From: Variovorax sp. MHTC-1
Lineage (GTDB): Bacteria > Pseudomonadota > Gammaproteobacteria > Burkholderiales > Burkholderiaceae_C
Direction of reading: 5' to 3'
Length of the DNA: 64,000 bases
Assembly (NCBI RefSeq): GCF_003984645.1
Contig: NZ_RWKI01000001.1
Coordinates: 1 to 64,000 of the forward strand
Shown one piece after another: positions 1 to 8,361 of the stretch. Below the pieces are notes generated by a model. That model saw only the letters and a list, made by a program, of their open reading frames with translations, searched no databases and was not told the DNA's origin. Position 1 is the first letter of the stretch, and each line of letters starts with the position of its first letter. The translations under genes and the position numbers were made by a program.

Positions 1-135
1 GGGATGCTTGACACCGAAGGCCAGCGCGAGCCTGACCAACGGCCGCATGACGCGTGCGCAAGCCGCCAGGACCCAGGCAAGTTGGCTTTCTGTCGTCTGC
101 GTCATCTGTCGCAGATCAACCGATGCCGGGCTTGA

Positions 136-339
136 TCACGCTTGGCGTCTTTCGATCCAGTGAGTTTCGGGGCCATAAAGTCTGTTTCCCAAGGCTGCCG
201 CCTGCTCGAGCTTCTCTCTGGCGCTGGGCGTGTCAGGAACCCACAAGCCGTCGTCGACACGGGTAGGACCTTCCTGCCGCACCTTGTCGCTCCAGCGCAG
301 CCTGATCTCGAACAGCACGCGCAGTGTTTTGTGCGACAC
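136..339 (-). CDS. small hypothetical protein (67 aa)
   Basis: Encodes 67 residues from a GTG start; a GAGG Shine-Dalgarno lies six bases before it. An ATG two bases further upstream opens a different, cysteine-rich frame that looks less protein-like. The product is soluble, mixed charged/hydrophobic, with WSDKVR and a C-terminal GPETHWIERRQA; I do not recognise a family. Amino-acid composition is natural for a high-GC genome, which is the main reason for calling it. Nothing else convincing is visible between bases 1 and 135. Could still be chance. Confidence 0.38.
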   Translation of the reverse strand: MSHKTLRVLFEIRLRWSDKVRQEGPTRVDDGLWVPDTPSAREKLEQAAALGNRLYGPETHWIERRQA

Positions 340-411
340 ATGAATCCTCGGAGGAGGTGAAATGGAGCGTTAACGCCCCGTTACCAATTGGACAGCGACA
401 TCAGGAGAAGT

Positions 412-439
412 CTTACAACAAAGTCCTCGCCACTATAAG
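412..439 (+). promoter_or_regulatory. candidate sigma70 promoter of the zinc-ribbon cluster
   Basis: CTTACA (412-417), 16-base spacer, TATAAG (434-439) in an AT-richer stretch of otherwise GC-rich sequence. Transcription would begin near 446, about 50 bases before the ATG at 498. Pattern match by eye only. Confidence 0.4.
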
Positions 440-454
440 ACAAGAGTAGTAAAA

Positions 455-471
455 ATGTGAAGCCTTCACAT
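455..471. repeat. perfect 17-bp palindrome, candidate operator
   Basis: ATGTGAAG-C-CTTCACAT, eight-base perfect arms around one base. It lies just downstream of the predicted transcription start and 27 bases before the first ATG, where a repressor dimer could bind or the 5' leader could fold. A TTCACAT half-site recurs near 3187, upstream of the gene at 3270. Confidence 0.5.
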
Positions 472-497
472 CTGCGGCGCCGTAGTAGGAGAGCGAA

Positions 498-866
498 ATG
501 TCAAAGTCTGTCACACGCAGAAAGGGTCGGTTAGCGAGAAAGAGGCGCCGTCTCGCTGCGCTGCGGCGCCGCAACGCGCCGGCCCGAAGGTCCATCGAAC
601 CTTGCGAGATGAGCGCCCGGAGGGCACGGGCCGCCGCGGCGCGAGTCCGCAAAGCGGTACAGAGCCGCATCGTTCGAGCGTTCCGAAAGCAAATCGAAGG
701 TTCGGGCGCCGGCCCGAACGACACCGATCTGCTGATGTTCGCAAGGCTCGCCGTCGCAGAACACCGATTGGGGCGAAGCCTCGCTCAAGCCAAAGCGCAG
801 CGCTTGCGCGAAGCGCGCGCTGTCACCAATCCTGCAACCGTCCTTCGTCCAGGAGCGCCTCAATGA
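498..866 (+). CDS. arginine-rich hypothetical protein
   Basis: 122 residues. ATG preceded by TAGGAGAG at good spacing. The first ~55 residues are extremely rich in Arg, Lys and Ala (RRKGRLARKRRRLAALRRR) and suggest nucleic-acid or membrane-surface contact; the C-terminal half (GPNDTDLLMFARLAVAEHRLG onward) looks like an ordinary helical domain. No recognised family. Its TGA overlaps the ATG of the next gene (ATGA at 863-866), so the two are translationally coupled. First gene of a three-gene group whose other members both carry zinc ribbons and a membrane segment. Confidence 0.6.
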   Translation: MSKSVTRRKGRLARKRRRLAALRRRNAPARRSIEPCEMSARRARAAAARVRKAVQSRIVRAFRKQIEGSGAGPNDTDLLMFARLAVAEHRLGRSLAQAKAQRLREARAVTNPATVLRPGAPQ

Positions 867-1198
867 CAGCCGCTGCCGTATTTGTTGCCGAGACCAAGGC
901 TCCGTCTTCGAGCATTGCCTTCGGCAATCTCATCGATCTCGCAAGATTGCAAGCAGGCACGACCTCGGCAGAAATCTGCGAGGCCTGCAGCACCATCAAC
1001 ATGGGCTCCGCGCGCTTCTGCAAATGCTGCTCGCACAAGCTGCCGGCCTTCTATGCATGCAGGAATTCGGGCGAACAAGTACCGCAATCCAAGCCATCGC
1101 GTTTCATCCGCAAACGGGCATGGGCGCTGGATTTCGTGGCTTTTTGGGTCGTGATCAATTCGCTCGTGATCATCACAAAGTTCATCCCTATTCCGTAA
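863..1198 (+). CDS. zinc-ribbon, single-pass membrane protein (small)
   Basis: 111 residues starting at the ATG that overlaps the previous stop; AGGAGCG precedes it. Residues 39-56 carry a four-cysteine knuckle, CxxC (C39, C42) and CxxC (C53, C56), spaced as in treble-clef/zinc-ribbon domains. Residues about 87-108 form one hydrophobic helix (WALDFVAFWVVINSLVIITKF) after a basic stretch, predicting a cytoplasmic zinc ribbon tethered to the inner membrane. The next gene has the same zinc ribbon plus membrane helix layout, so the two may act together. Function unknown. Confidence 0.62.
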   Translation: MTAAAVFVAETKAPSSSIAFGNLIDLARLQAGTTSAEICEACSTINMGSARFCKCCSHKLPAFYACRNSGEQVPQSKPSRFIRKRAWALDFVAFWVVINSLVIITKFIPIP

Positions 1199-1227
1199 CG
1201 CCCGCTGTCCTCCGGGGGAAGGTCGGT

Positions 1228-3063
1228 ATGACGAAGTTTTGCGAGTCGTGTCATACGCCCAACAGGGACCGCGCCAGATATTGCTGCGGCTGTGCCGGAA
1301 AGTTTTCGGGCGTCCGCTCGGGTACGACGACGTTCGACACCACCGTGAGCGAGCCGCGCTGGATGCACACCGCGCCGCGCTCCCTATTGCCTTTGAACGC
1401 TGCTGTTCTTGAGCAGAAAGCGCCGAGACGCATCGGCTTTATCCCGGTGCCGCACGGCGTCGATGTTTCCATCGTCTGGCTGTTGATTGTCCTGGCGCTA
1501 TTGCATGGAGCGTTCGTCTTCTGGTATCTGGGTCGCGACGCGACGCGCGGCCCGACGCTTTCGAGCGCGGTCTCGTCCCTGTTGCAGTCGGCCAGCTTGC
1601 CTGCGGAACGAATGGAAGCGGCTTCTCCGCAGCCCTCTGTCGTGCCGGGGGACTCATCGACGGCAGCTTCTACGCCGCCTTCAGCTGACGCCGTGGACCG
1701 TGCGGTGAAAACTGTTCCTCGGCCGCCTGTAGCCCCTGCGGATCAGACCATGGCCATTGCTCCGCCGCCGGCGGAACCCGCGGACCAAACAGTGGTTGTC
1801 ACCGGATCGGGCACGCAGGCGAGGGAAGACACAGAGCAGCCCGAATCGCAGCCGACTTCACCGAGCCTGCCTTCCGAGCCTGCACCGACTGACTCGGTCG
1901 CCCAAGACGATCTCGTTCCCCAGCCGGCTCCCACAACCGTGATGACGGTGCGCATTTCGCCCAGAACAGCGCGAGCATCGGCGCTTGCGCCGGCGCCGGC
2001 CCCAGCGCCGAGGCCGAGTGTTCAGCTGCCCCTCGAGAGCAGAACTCCCAAGGCCGACCCGCCCACCGCTCCGTCTCCGGCGTTGGCTCCGGTTCCGGCT
2101 CCGGCTCCGGCGATTGCGTTGGCGAGACCGCCTGTTGCTGATTCGCGCCCCAGCGTGAGCGATGCGCGGCCCAGGGGGCGCTCAGATGCACGGCTCCAAG
2201 CCGCCGCTCCTCCCGCGGCACCAAGGGGCTTGGCCGCCTGCGATCGATACAACCCCTTTGGAGAGGCACCTTGTTTCAATGTCAGGCAATCGAGTCAGCT
2301 GGTGCGATCGCCCCAGCTCGGAGGCTCAGGGTCGCCACCCGGAACAACTGGTTTTTCTGGCGCGGCCAGCTCGGCTGTCATCTCTAAAGGTTCGGGAGGA
2401 GGTGGGACCGTTGGAATTGCCAGCGCGGACCCCGGCGGTAGTGGCGCCGGCGGCGGAGGTCCTGGTGCTGGTGCAGGCGGCGGTGGCCCCGGCGGCGCTG
2501 GTGCCGGTGGTGGTGGCGGTGCGGGCGGCGGTGGTGCGGGTGGCGGTGGAGCAGGCGGCGGCGGTGCAGGCGGTGGCGGTGCGGGCGGTGGCGGTGCGGG
2601 TGGCGGTGCGGGTGGCGGTGGTGCGGGCGGCGGTGGTGCAGGTGGCGGTGGTGCGGGCGGCGGTGGTGCAGGTGGCGGTGGTGCGGGCGGCGGTGGTGCA
2701 GGTGGCGGTGGAGCAGGCGGCGGTGGAGCAGGCGGCGGCGGTGCGGGTGGCGGTGCGGGTGGCGGTGGTGCAGGCGGCGGTGGTGCAGGCGGTGGAGCAG
2801 GCGGCGGTGGTGGCCCCGGTGGTGGCGGTGGCCCCGGTGGTGGTGGTGGCCCCGGTGGTGGTGGCGGCCCCGGTGGCGGTGGTGGCCCCGGTGGCGGTGG
2901 CGGCCCCGGTGGCGGTGGTGGCGGCCCCGGTGGCGGTGGTGGCGGCCCCGGTGGCGGTGGTGGCGGCCCCGGTGGCGGTGGTGGCGGCCCCGGTGGCGGT
3001 GGCGGCGGCCCAGGTGGCGGTGGCGGCGGGCCAGGTGGCGGTGGCGGCGGGCCAGGCAGATGA
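1228..3063 (+). CDS. zinc-ribbon membrane protein with Pro-rich linker and long glycine-repeat tail
   Basis: 611 residues. I chose ATG 1228 because GGGGGAAGG precedes it and the product then begins with a zinc ribbon (C5, C8, C19, C22); the open frame continues further upstream without a better start. One membrane helix at about residues 79-101 (VSIVWLLIVLALLHGAFVFW). Then ~270 residues rich in Pro, Ala, Ser and Thr, a possible disulfide pair in ACDRYNPFGEAPCFN, and about 200 residues of almost pure Gly with regular Ala or Pro. Topology by inference: ribbon in the cytoplasm, long extended arm across the periplasm, a layout recalling TonB-like or wall-spanning proteins. No family recognised. 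Confidence 0.6.
   Translation: MTKFCESCHTPNRDRARYCCGCAGKFSGVRSGTTTFDTTVSEPRWMHTAPRSLLPLNAAVLEQKAPRRIGFIPVPHGVDVSIVWLLIVLALLHGAFVFWYLGRDATRGPTLSSAVSSLLQSASLPAERMEAASPQPSVVPGDSSTAASTPPSADAVDRAVKTVPRPPVAPADQTMAIAPPPAEPADQTVVVTGSGTQAREDTEQPESQPTSPSLPSEPAPTDSVAQDDLVPQPAPTTVMTVRISPRTARASALAPAPAPAPRPSVQLPLESRTPKADPPTAPSPALAPVPAPAPAIALARPPVADSRPSVSDARPRGRSDARLQAAAPPAAPRGLAACDRYNPFGEAPCFNVRQSSQLVRSPQLGGSGSPPGTTGFSGAASSAVISKGSGGGGTVGIASADPGGSGAGGGGPGAGAGGGGPGGAGAGGGGGAGGGGAGGGGAGGGGAGGGGAGGGGAGGGAGGGGAGGGGAGGGGAGGGGAGGGGAGGGGAGGGGAGGGGAGGGGAGGGAGGGGAGGGGAGGGAGGGGGPGGGGGPGGGGGPGGGGGPGGGGGPGGGGGPGGGGGGPGGGGGGPGGGGGGPGGGGGGPGGGGGGPGGGGGGPGGGGGGPGR
2505..3060 (+). repeat. coding minisatellite (glycine-rich tail)
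   Basis: Imperfect tandem units of GGC/GGT codons: first mostly 15-base units encoding GGGGA to about 2805, then 18- to 21-base units encoding GGGGGP or GGGGGGP to the end. Every unit is a multiple of three, so copy-number change alters length without breaking the frame. The opposite strand is open as poly-Pro/Gly only because of this composition. Confidence 0.9.
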
Positions 3064-3269
3064 TGCCCGGCAGCGATATCGCGAGCCATCCCGGCCGCTA
3101 GGAGGACGTGCGGATCGGACTCCGCCGGGCATCCTTCTAGTGGTCAGCCATATAAATGCACGCCTGCGTAAGTATGCGAAAAGTTCACATTTATGCCAGC
3201 ATTCCCTTACTATTGCCTTACGGCAAGACGGCGCTTTTAGACCGCTGCCTTCTAAGACGAGGAGGAACC

Positions 3270-3485
3270 ATGGCCCGGCAGCAGAAATCGCCGTTCGACG
3301 TGCTCGGCACGCATCCATATCCGCAACAAGAGTGGCGCTGTGCTTTTGTGGCCGAGTGGGCACGGCTAGCGGAAGGCTGCGCCGACGTGACGCAAACGGC
3401 AGAGGCCGCCGCGGAACTGTATGCCCGGCATGGCGCACGAAACCCCACTGAAGTCGCGCGCGAAGAATGGGGCGATCCTAGGTAA
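3270..3485 (+). CDS. small hypothetical protein (71 aa)
   Basis: 71 residues from the ATG at 3270, which has a strong GGAGG five bases before it; the frame continues upstream but through low-GC leader sequence without an RBS. The protein is acidic and soluble ([36 protein letters not shown]). No family recognised. The leader at 3140-3260 is markedly AT-richer than its surroundings and holds a small hairpin (TTGCC-TTAC-GGCAA near 3214-3227). It sits immediately upstream of IS66 debris, so it may be part of a shuffled region. Confidence 0.6.
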   Translation: MARQQKSPFDVLGTHPYPQQEWRCAFVAEWARLAEGCADVTQTAEAAAELYARHGARNPTEVAREEWGDPR

Positions 3486-3559
3486 GTGCCCTTCGGCCAA
3501 CGCAACGGCGATGACGATCAACGTCCTCGGCGTCGGCGAACCAGATAAAGCCGGATCTC

Positions 3560-4209
3560 TGCGGCTGAGTAGCCAATGGCCATCACCGGCGGCGCTGGGG
3601 CCTTTACGACAGCGGGGGGCTGACCGAGGCAGCCTGCTGGGCTCATGCGCGACGCCCCTGGTGGGAGTTGTACCGAGAGCGCCGGATGAGACCGGCCTGG
3701 CCGCCCAAGCCCTGCGACGCATCCAGGCGCTGTATGAGATCGAGGCAGACGTGCGAGGCCGGCCGCCCGAGATCAGGAAGCAGCTTCGCCAAGCCCGAGC
3801 CGGCCCGCCGCTGGCCGAGTTCCACGACTGGTTGCATGGCATGCTCACGCGGGTATCGGCCAAGTCGGAGCTGGCCAAGGCCGCGCGCTACAGCCTGGCG
3901 CGCTGGCAGGCGCTGACGCGCTATGTGGATGACAGGCGCATCGAGATCGACAACTCGGCTGCCGAGCGGGCGCTGCGCGGAGTTGCCGTGGGAAGAGGCA
4001 ACTACCTGTTCATGGGCTCCAACGATGGCGGTGAGCGGGCGGCCGCGTTGTACAGCCTGGTGGAGACAGCCAAGCTTAACGGGCTGGACCCCGAAGCGTA
4101 CCTGCGCGAGGTGCTCACGCGCATCGCCGAGCACCCGATCAACCGCATCGAGGAACTGCTGCCCTGGAGCCTGCGGGCAGACCCAGTGCTGCAGAGGCTG
4201 GCAGCGTGA
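3560..4209 (+). mobile_element. IS66-family transposase remnant (TnpC C-terminal part, frameshifted)
   Basis: The C-terminal DDE region of an IS66 transposase is recognisable: [20 protein letters not shown] in one frame (from about 3590), then after a frameshift near 3690 the rest in another frame ([22 protein letters not shown], [65 protein letters not shown]) to the stop at 4207-4209. The acidic residue before NSAAERA matches the last catalytic Glu region of the family. The N-terminal two thirds, the accessory tnpA/tnpB frames and clear terminal inverted repeats are absent. A dead fragment; bases 4210-4337 may contain further element debris. Confidence 0.85.
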
Positions 4210-4337
4210 GCGCCCCCGGCGTCGATCCACGGTTGCTGGAGGTGCTGTGCCGTCAGCAGTCGACGCGGCGCACCTCGACGCCACGTACCTGATGAGACCG
4301 CTCGAGGATGGCGCACTGGCTCGGCTCGAAGCAGATG

Positions 4338-7300
4338 TCAGAACGCCCAGTTCAGGTTGACCTTGAACCCATGGTCCTGCCGCCCGTCGCCGAACTGGCC
4401 CGAATAGGACGCTCCTAGCGTCAGGTTCGGCCGCAGCTGCGTCTCCACGCCCGCCTCCAGCACCGCCACGTTCTTCGCCAGCGGCACGCCTGCGATCGTG
4501 AAGGGCAGGCTGCCGCCGAAGGCATGCGTGCTCGTGGGCGTCGTGTCGCCGAAGGCATGGCGCCAGCCCAGCATGCCGCGCAGCCGCGTGGCAGTGCCGA
4601 GCTGGGCGCTGGCGCGCAGGCCCAGCGTGGTGAAGGTGGCATCGACGCTGCCGCCTTCGCCGTAGAGTGCGGCCAGGCCGCCGCGCTCGAAGAAGGCATC
4701 GTTCTTCACGAGTACGTGGGCCAGGCCCGCGAAGGGCTCCAGCGCCACCGTGCCCGCCTCGATGCGATGGCCCACCTCGCCGAAGAGCTGGGTGGTGGTG
4801 CTGTCGTACTGGGCCGAGACGCTGTCCGCGAAGCCGGCGAAGGCCACCGAGCGGCTGGTGTCGGTCTTGTTCCAGCTGTGGCTGGCGCCCAGGCGCAGCG
4901 CGGTGGCGCCCCACTGGGTGGAGCCATACAGGCCCAGGTGGTAGCTGTCGGTCTTGGCGCTGCTGTTGCGCGCGTCGGTGTCGGCGCTGGCACGGCTGTA
5001 GCCGCCCAGGCCGCCCACGCGCCAGCCCGCGCCCACGCCGGTGTCGGCGCCGACGACGAAGCCGCCGATGTCGCGCTTGAGCTTGGCCGCATCGCCATTG
5101 CCGTCGATGTGGCCCCACGAGCCGAAGACCTGGGACCAGGCTGTGCGGGCCTGGTTGTCCGCGGGCGTGCAGCCCTCACTTGGCTGTTGCGGTGCTGCCG
5201 ATGCGCTGCCGGGTGCGCAGGCCGCAGTGCGCAGCCGGTCGATGGCAGCCTCGCGCACGAAGCGGCTGTCCTCCAGCATCGCGGTCTTGTTGGAGGCGTG
5301 GATGTCCACCGACAGCTGGTTGAAGGCATCGCGCGCGGCGAAGTCGTTGGGCAGCCAGGCAACCGCTTGGACCAGGCCGTGGTCGTCCGGCAGGCTTTCC
5401 AGTGCCGTCGAAACTGCCACCTGGTTGGGGGTGGCCGCCGCGTCCGTGAAGCTGCGCACCTTCTGGGCGCTGAGATAGACGTGGTTAGCGTCGTAGCTAT
5501 CGACCAGCTGCACGAAGGCGGACTGGGTATCGCCCTTCAGGCTGTAGGTGCCGGTGACGCCGCCGTCGGCGGTGAGCACGGTGTAGCGGTTGTCAAGGCT
5601 GTAGCCGGCGCTGCTGGTGCGCACCACCTGGAGGGTTGCGCCGCTGGCGACGCTCGCGCTGCCCGTGGCATGGATCAGGTCGGAGACAGTGGACGCAGGA
5701 CCGACTTCCACTTGGTAGGTCGAGCCGGCGGCTTGCGAGTAGTTGCCATTGACGGTCAGCGTGCCAATCGAGTTGCCTGGAGCCACGGTGCCTGCGACGG
5801 TGAGGTTGCCGACCGTGCCCGAGCCTTGCAGGCGGCCTGCCGCGAGCACGTTGGCGCTGCCGCCGAGCACGCCGTTGACGGCGAGCGTGCCGGCTTCCAC
5901 GGTCGTGGTGCCGGTGAACGCCGCGCTGTTGCCCGTGAGATTGGTGAAGCCCGAGCCGATCTGGCGGATGGCGCCCGCGCCCGAGATCGCGCCGTCGAAG
6001 TCCAGGCGGTTCGAGCGGTTGAACGCGAGCGTGCCGTTGTTCGTCACATCGCCCGTGATCGAACCCGAGGTGCCGCCGTTGCCGATCTGGAGCGTGCCGG
6101 CGCTGACGGTGGTGCCGCCGGTGTAGGTGTTGGCACTGGACAGGATCAAGGTGCCGTCGCCGGTCTTGGTGAGCGCCCCGGTTCCGCCGATGACGCCGGA
6201 CAGCGCGAGATCGGTGTCGGCCTGGAAGCTGCCGCCGCCGGTGCCGAGCGTGACCGCGCGGGCCGAGCCGAAGGCGGCGGTGTTCTGCAGCGTGCCGCCA
6301 TCGAACGACAGCGCACCGCTCGCATCGCCCAGGTTGGCATCACCGGCCACTTGCAGCGTGCCGCCATCGATCGCCGTGCCGCCCGTATGGGTGTTGTTGC
6401 CGGTCAGGATGGTCGTGCCGGTGCCGATCTGCCTGACCGCGCCCGTGCCGGAGATCCGGCCGCCATAGGTGTAGGCATCGGAGCGGTCGAAGGCCAGCGT
6501 GCCGTTGTTCGCCACATCACCCGTGATCGAACCCGAGGCGCCGCCATTGCCGAGTTGCAGCGTGCCTGCCGAAATCGTCGTGCCGCCCGTGTAGCTGTTG
6601 TCGCCGGTCAGCACCGCCGTGCCGAGGCCGGTCTTGGTCAGCGCACCCACGCCGGAGAAGGGCGAGGCCGCAGTGACATCGAAGCCGGCGGTGTCGAGGG
6701 TGAGCCCGCCTGCGGCGATGTTGAGCTCGGTGCCGCCAAAGCCGGTAATGAAGGCCGTGTTGCTGCCGGTCGCGCGCAGCGTGCCGCCGTCGAAGTTGGC
6801 CTGGCGCATCACGCCAGTGCCGCCCGTCAGCGCCTGCGACGCCAGCGTGCTGCCGCCGAGGAGGTTGAGCGTGCCGCTTCCGGACACGCTGGCACCCAGC
6901 GTCACCGTGCTGGCAGTGGCCACCGCGCCGTTGGACACCGTCAGCGTGCCCGTGCCCCACTGGCCGATGTTGAGTGCCCCGCCGCTGCTCAGCTGCGAGC
7001 CAGCGCCCGTGAGCGTGAGCGCACCGAGTCCCCTGGTGCTGAGGCTGACCCCACCAATGCTGACAGGGCCTGCGACTGTCACAGCGCCGCCGTTGTCCAC
7101 GTTCAGTACGCTGATGCCGGAGGAGCCACTGGTAATGCCGCTGCCGACTATCAGAGATCCGCCCACGCTCCACTGCGAGCCGGCGCCGGAAACGTTGGCG
7201 GTGCTGTTTCCGCCCCTCCTGAACATCGCCGCGTTGCCCGTGGTGGTGAGGGTGCCGCCACTGGTGATATTCAGCACCGCGTTGCCGCTTACGATCCCAG

Positions 7301-7886
7301 CCTGCCCCAAATTCAGAGAGCTGGCGCTGACGGCGGCGCCATCGGCAATGTTCAGGGTGGCCGTAGCGCTATTGCCAAACCCCAAGAAGACAGTGGCGGC
7401 GGTAGACCAGGCCGAGCCCGGACCCGTGACGGTGACGGTGGCATTGGCTCCGTTAGCTTGACCAATGATGTTCGTGCCTGCCGCCACCGACGTCAGGGTG
7501 CTCCCGCTCTGGATGGTGAGCGCGCTCGAGCTCGACGCCGTCGTGCCCATCGTCAGGATGCCCATCGTCGCGGTGGCCGGGCCGGAGACGCCGAGCACGG
7601 AGGGATTCGGCGTGCTCGTGCTGATCGTCACGTCGCCGGTCGGCACCGTGCCGGCGGACCAGTTGCTTCCGACCGTCCAGTCGCTGCTCGTCGTGCCCGT
7701 CCATGTTTGTGCGCTGGCCGGTGACGACCAGCCGCAGAGGGCCGCAGCAACGACGCCAACGCCTGCCAGTAGTGCCTGGCATCGGCGGGTATCCCTGCCG
7801 CTCTTGCCGCGCTGCGCGGCCGATTCCGAGGCGACCACCCAGGTACCTAGGGCCCTGGACCAGACAATGCGGAACACATGGTTCAT
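4338..7886 (-). CDS. type Va autotransporter with ESPR signal peptide
   Basis: 1182 residues from the ATG at 7886, preceded by AGAAGGA; the frame runs on upstream without a plausible start. The N-terminus (MNHVFRIVWSRALGTWVVAS...) is an extended signal peptide region followed by a hydrophobic core and SPASAQ cleavage site near residue 60. The passenger is a predicted beta-helix of Gly/Thr/Ser-rich units with repeated NSYTGGTTISAGTLQLGNGG and ITGDVxNNGTLAFxRS blocks typical of autotransporter-associated repeats. The last ~300 residues form the autotransporter beta-barrel, ending in NLNWAF with a terminal aromatic as BAM signal. Likely surface adhesin; substrate unknown. Flanked by IS66 debris and a decayed partial copy of itself. 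Confidence 0.9.
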   Translation of the reverse strand: MNHVFRIVWSRALGTWVVASESAAQRGKSGRDTRRCQALLAGVGVVAAALCGWSSPASAQTWTGTTSSDWTVGSNWSAGTVPTGDVTISTSTPNPSVLGVSGPATATMGILTMGTTASSSSALTIQSGSTLTSVAAGTNIIGQANGANATVTVTGPGSAWSTAATVFLGFGNSATATLNIADGAAVSASSLNLGQAGIVSGNAVLNITSGGTLTTTGNAAMFRRGGNSTANVSGAGSQWSVGGSLIVGSGITSGSSGISVLNVDNGGAVTVAGPVSIGGVSLSTRGLGALTLTGAGSQLSSGGALNIGQWGTGTLTVSNGAVATASTVTLGASVSGSGTLNLLGGSTLASQALTGGTGVMRQANFDGGTLRATGSNTAFITGFGGTELNIAAGGLTLDTAGFDVTAASPFSGVGALTKTGLGTAVLTGDNSYTGGTTISAGTLQLGNGGASGSITGDVANNGTLAFDRSDAYTYGGRISGTGAVRQIGTGTTILTGNNTHTGGTAIDGGTLQVAGDANLGDASGALSFDGGTLQNTAAFGSARAVTLGTGGGSFQADTDLALSGVIGGTGALTKTGDGTLILSSANTYTGGTTVSAGTLQIGNGGTSGSITGDVTNNGTLAFNRSNRLDFDGAISGAGAIRQIGSGFTNLTGNSAAFTGTTTVEAGTLAVNGVLGGSANVLAAGRLQGSGTVGNLTVAGTVAPGNSIGTLTVNGNYSQAAGSTYQVEVGPASTVSDLIHATGSASVASGATLQVVRTSSAGYSLDNRYTVLTADGGVTGTYSLKGDTQSAFVQLVDSYDANHVYLSAQKVRSFTDAAATPNQVAVSTALESLPDDHGLVQAVAWLPNDFAARDAFNQLSVDIHASNKTAMLEDSRFVREAAIDRLRTAACAPGSASAAPQQPSEGCTPADNQARTAWSQVFGSWGHIDGNGDAAKLKRDIGGFVVGADTGVGAGWRVGGLGGYSRASADTDARNSSAKTDSYHLGLYGSTQWGATALRLGASHSWNKTDTSRSVAFAGFADSVSAQYDSTTTQLFGEVGHRIEAGTVALEPFAGLAHVLVKNDAFFERGGLAALYGEGGSVDATFTTLGLRASAQLGTATRLRGMLGWRHAFGDTTPTSTHAFGGSLPFTIAGVPLAKNVAVLEAGVETQLRPNLTLGASYSGQFGDGRQDHGFKVNLNWAF

Positions 7887-8197
7887 TTGATTTATTTCCT
7901 TCTGAAGACAAATTCGAAAAGCTGCTGATCTGCGCGCCTGCGGGCGGGCAGGCGAGTTGCTGGTGAATGCCTGTGGCTTGCGTCGCTGCAGCGGGCCAAG
8001 CTCGCGCCGGCAGTGTCCGAGCCGCACTCATTCACTGCGGCCATGAAGGCACCGCCAGCGCAATCACAGAAGCGGGGATGGAGGCCTTTGGGGTGTCGCT
8101 GCCGCGAGGGGCCGAGATGCACGAACCAGGCGCTCTTGTTGGAGGGATTTGTTGTTGCGAGTTGCCCTGTCGGCATGGCTGGATTTCATCGACCCTT

Positions 8198-8223
8198 TCA
8201 TCACATGTTGTTACTTGTGATGA
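8198..8223. repeat. inverted repeat TCATCACA-N10-TGTGATGA
   Basis: Perfect eight-base arms with a ten-base AT-rich spacer. Could be a regulator site for the autotransporter about 310 bases downstream or a transcript hairpin; no T-run follows on either strand, so it is not an obvious terminator. Confidence 0.5.
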
Positions 8224-8244
8224 TGCCGCGGGTCAGCCATCCAC

Positions 8245-8264
8245 ACGACTTGCTCGTAAGTCGT
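8245..8264. repeat. inverted repeat ACGACTT-N6-AAGTCGT
   Basis: Perfect seven-base arms, six-base loop, 21 bases after the previous inverted repeat. No T-run follows. Function unknown. Confidence 0.5.
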
Positions 8265-8361
8265 AAATACTCAAAGCCCTGAACAGGGGCTGGGCTCTGT
8301 TGCAGCGCAGCGACAAGTGGATCAGCTCTGAGGAAATTGAATTGGGCTGTGCCTGCACTGC

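Larger units (their letters stand above)
7887..8361. other. 475-bp intergenic region upstream of the autotransporter
   Basis: No convincing coding sequence on either strand. It must hold the autotransporter promoter, but I see no clear -35/-10 pair. It contains two inverted repeats (8198-8223 and 8245-8264). Confidence 0.6.

Noticed and set aside
2434..3060. CRISPR-like periodicity
   Set aside because: Units are short, contiguous and coding without unique spacers; it is a coding minisatellite.
2295..3089. Minus-strand 264-codon Pro/Gly frame opposite the glycine-rich tail
   Set aside because: It is the complement of the GGC/GGT repeat; open only because of composition, with no RBS or non-repeat domain.
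4524..7724. 1066-codon plus-strand frame across the autotransporter
   Set aside because: Antisense shadow of a clear autotransporter; composition Ala/Gly/Arg/Val skewed and no recognisable domain.
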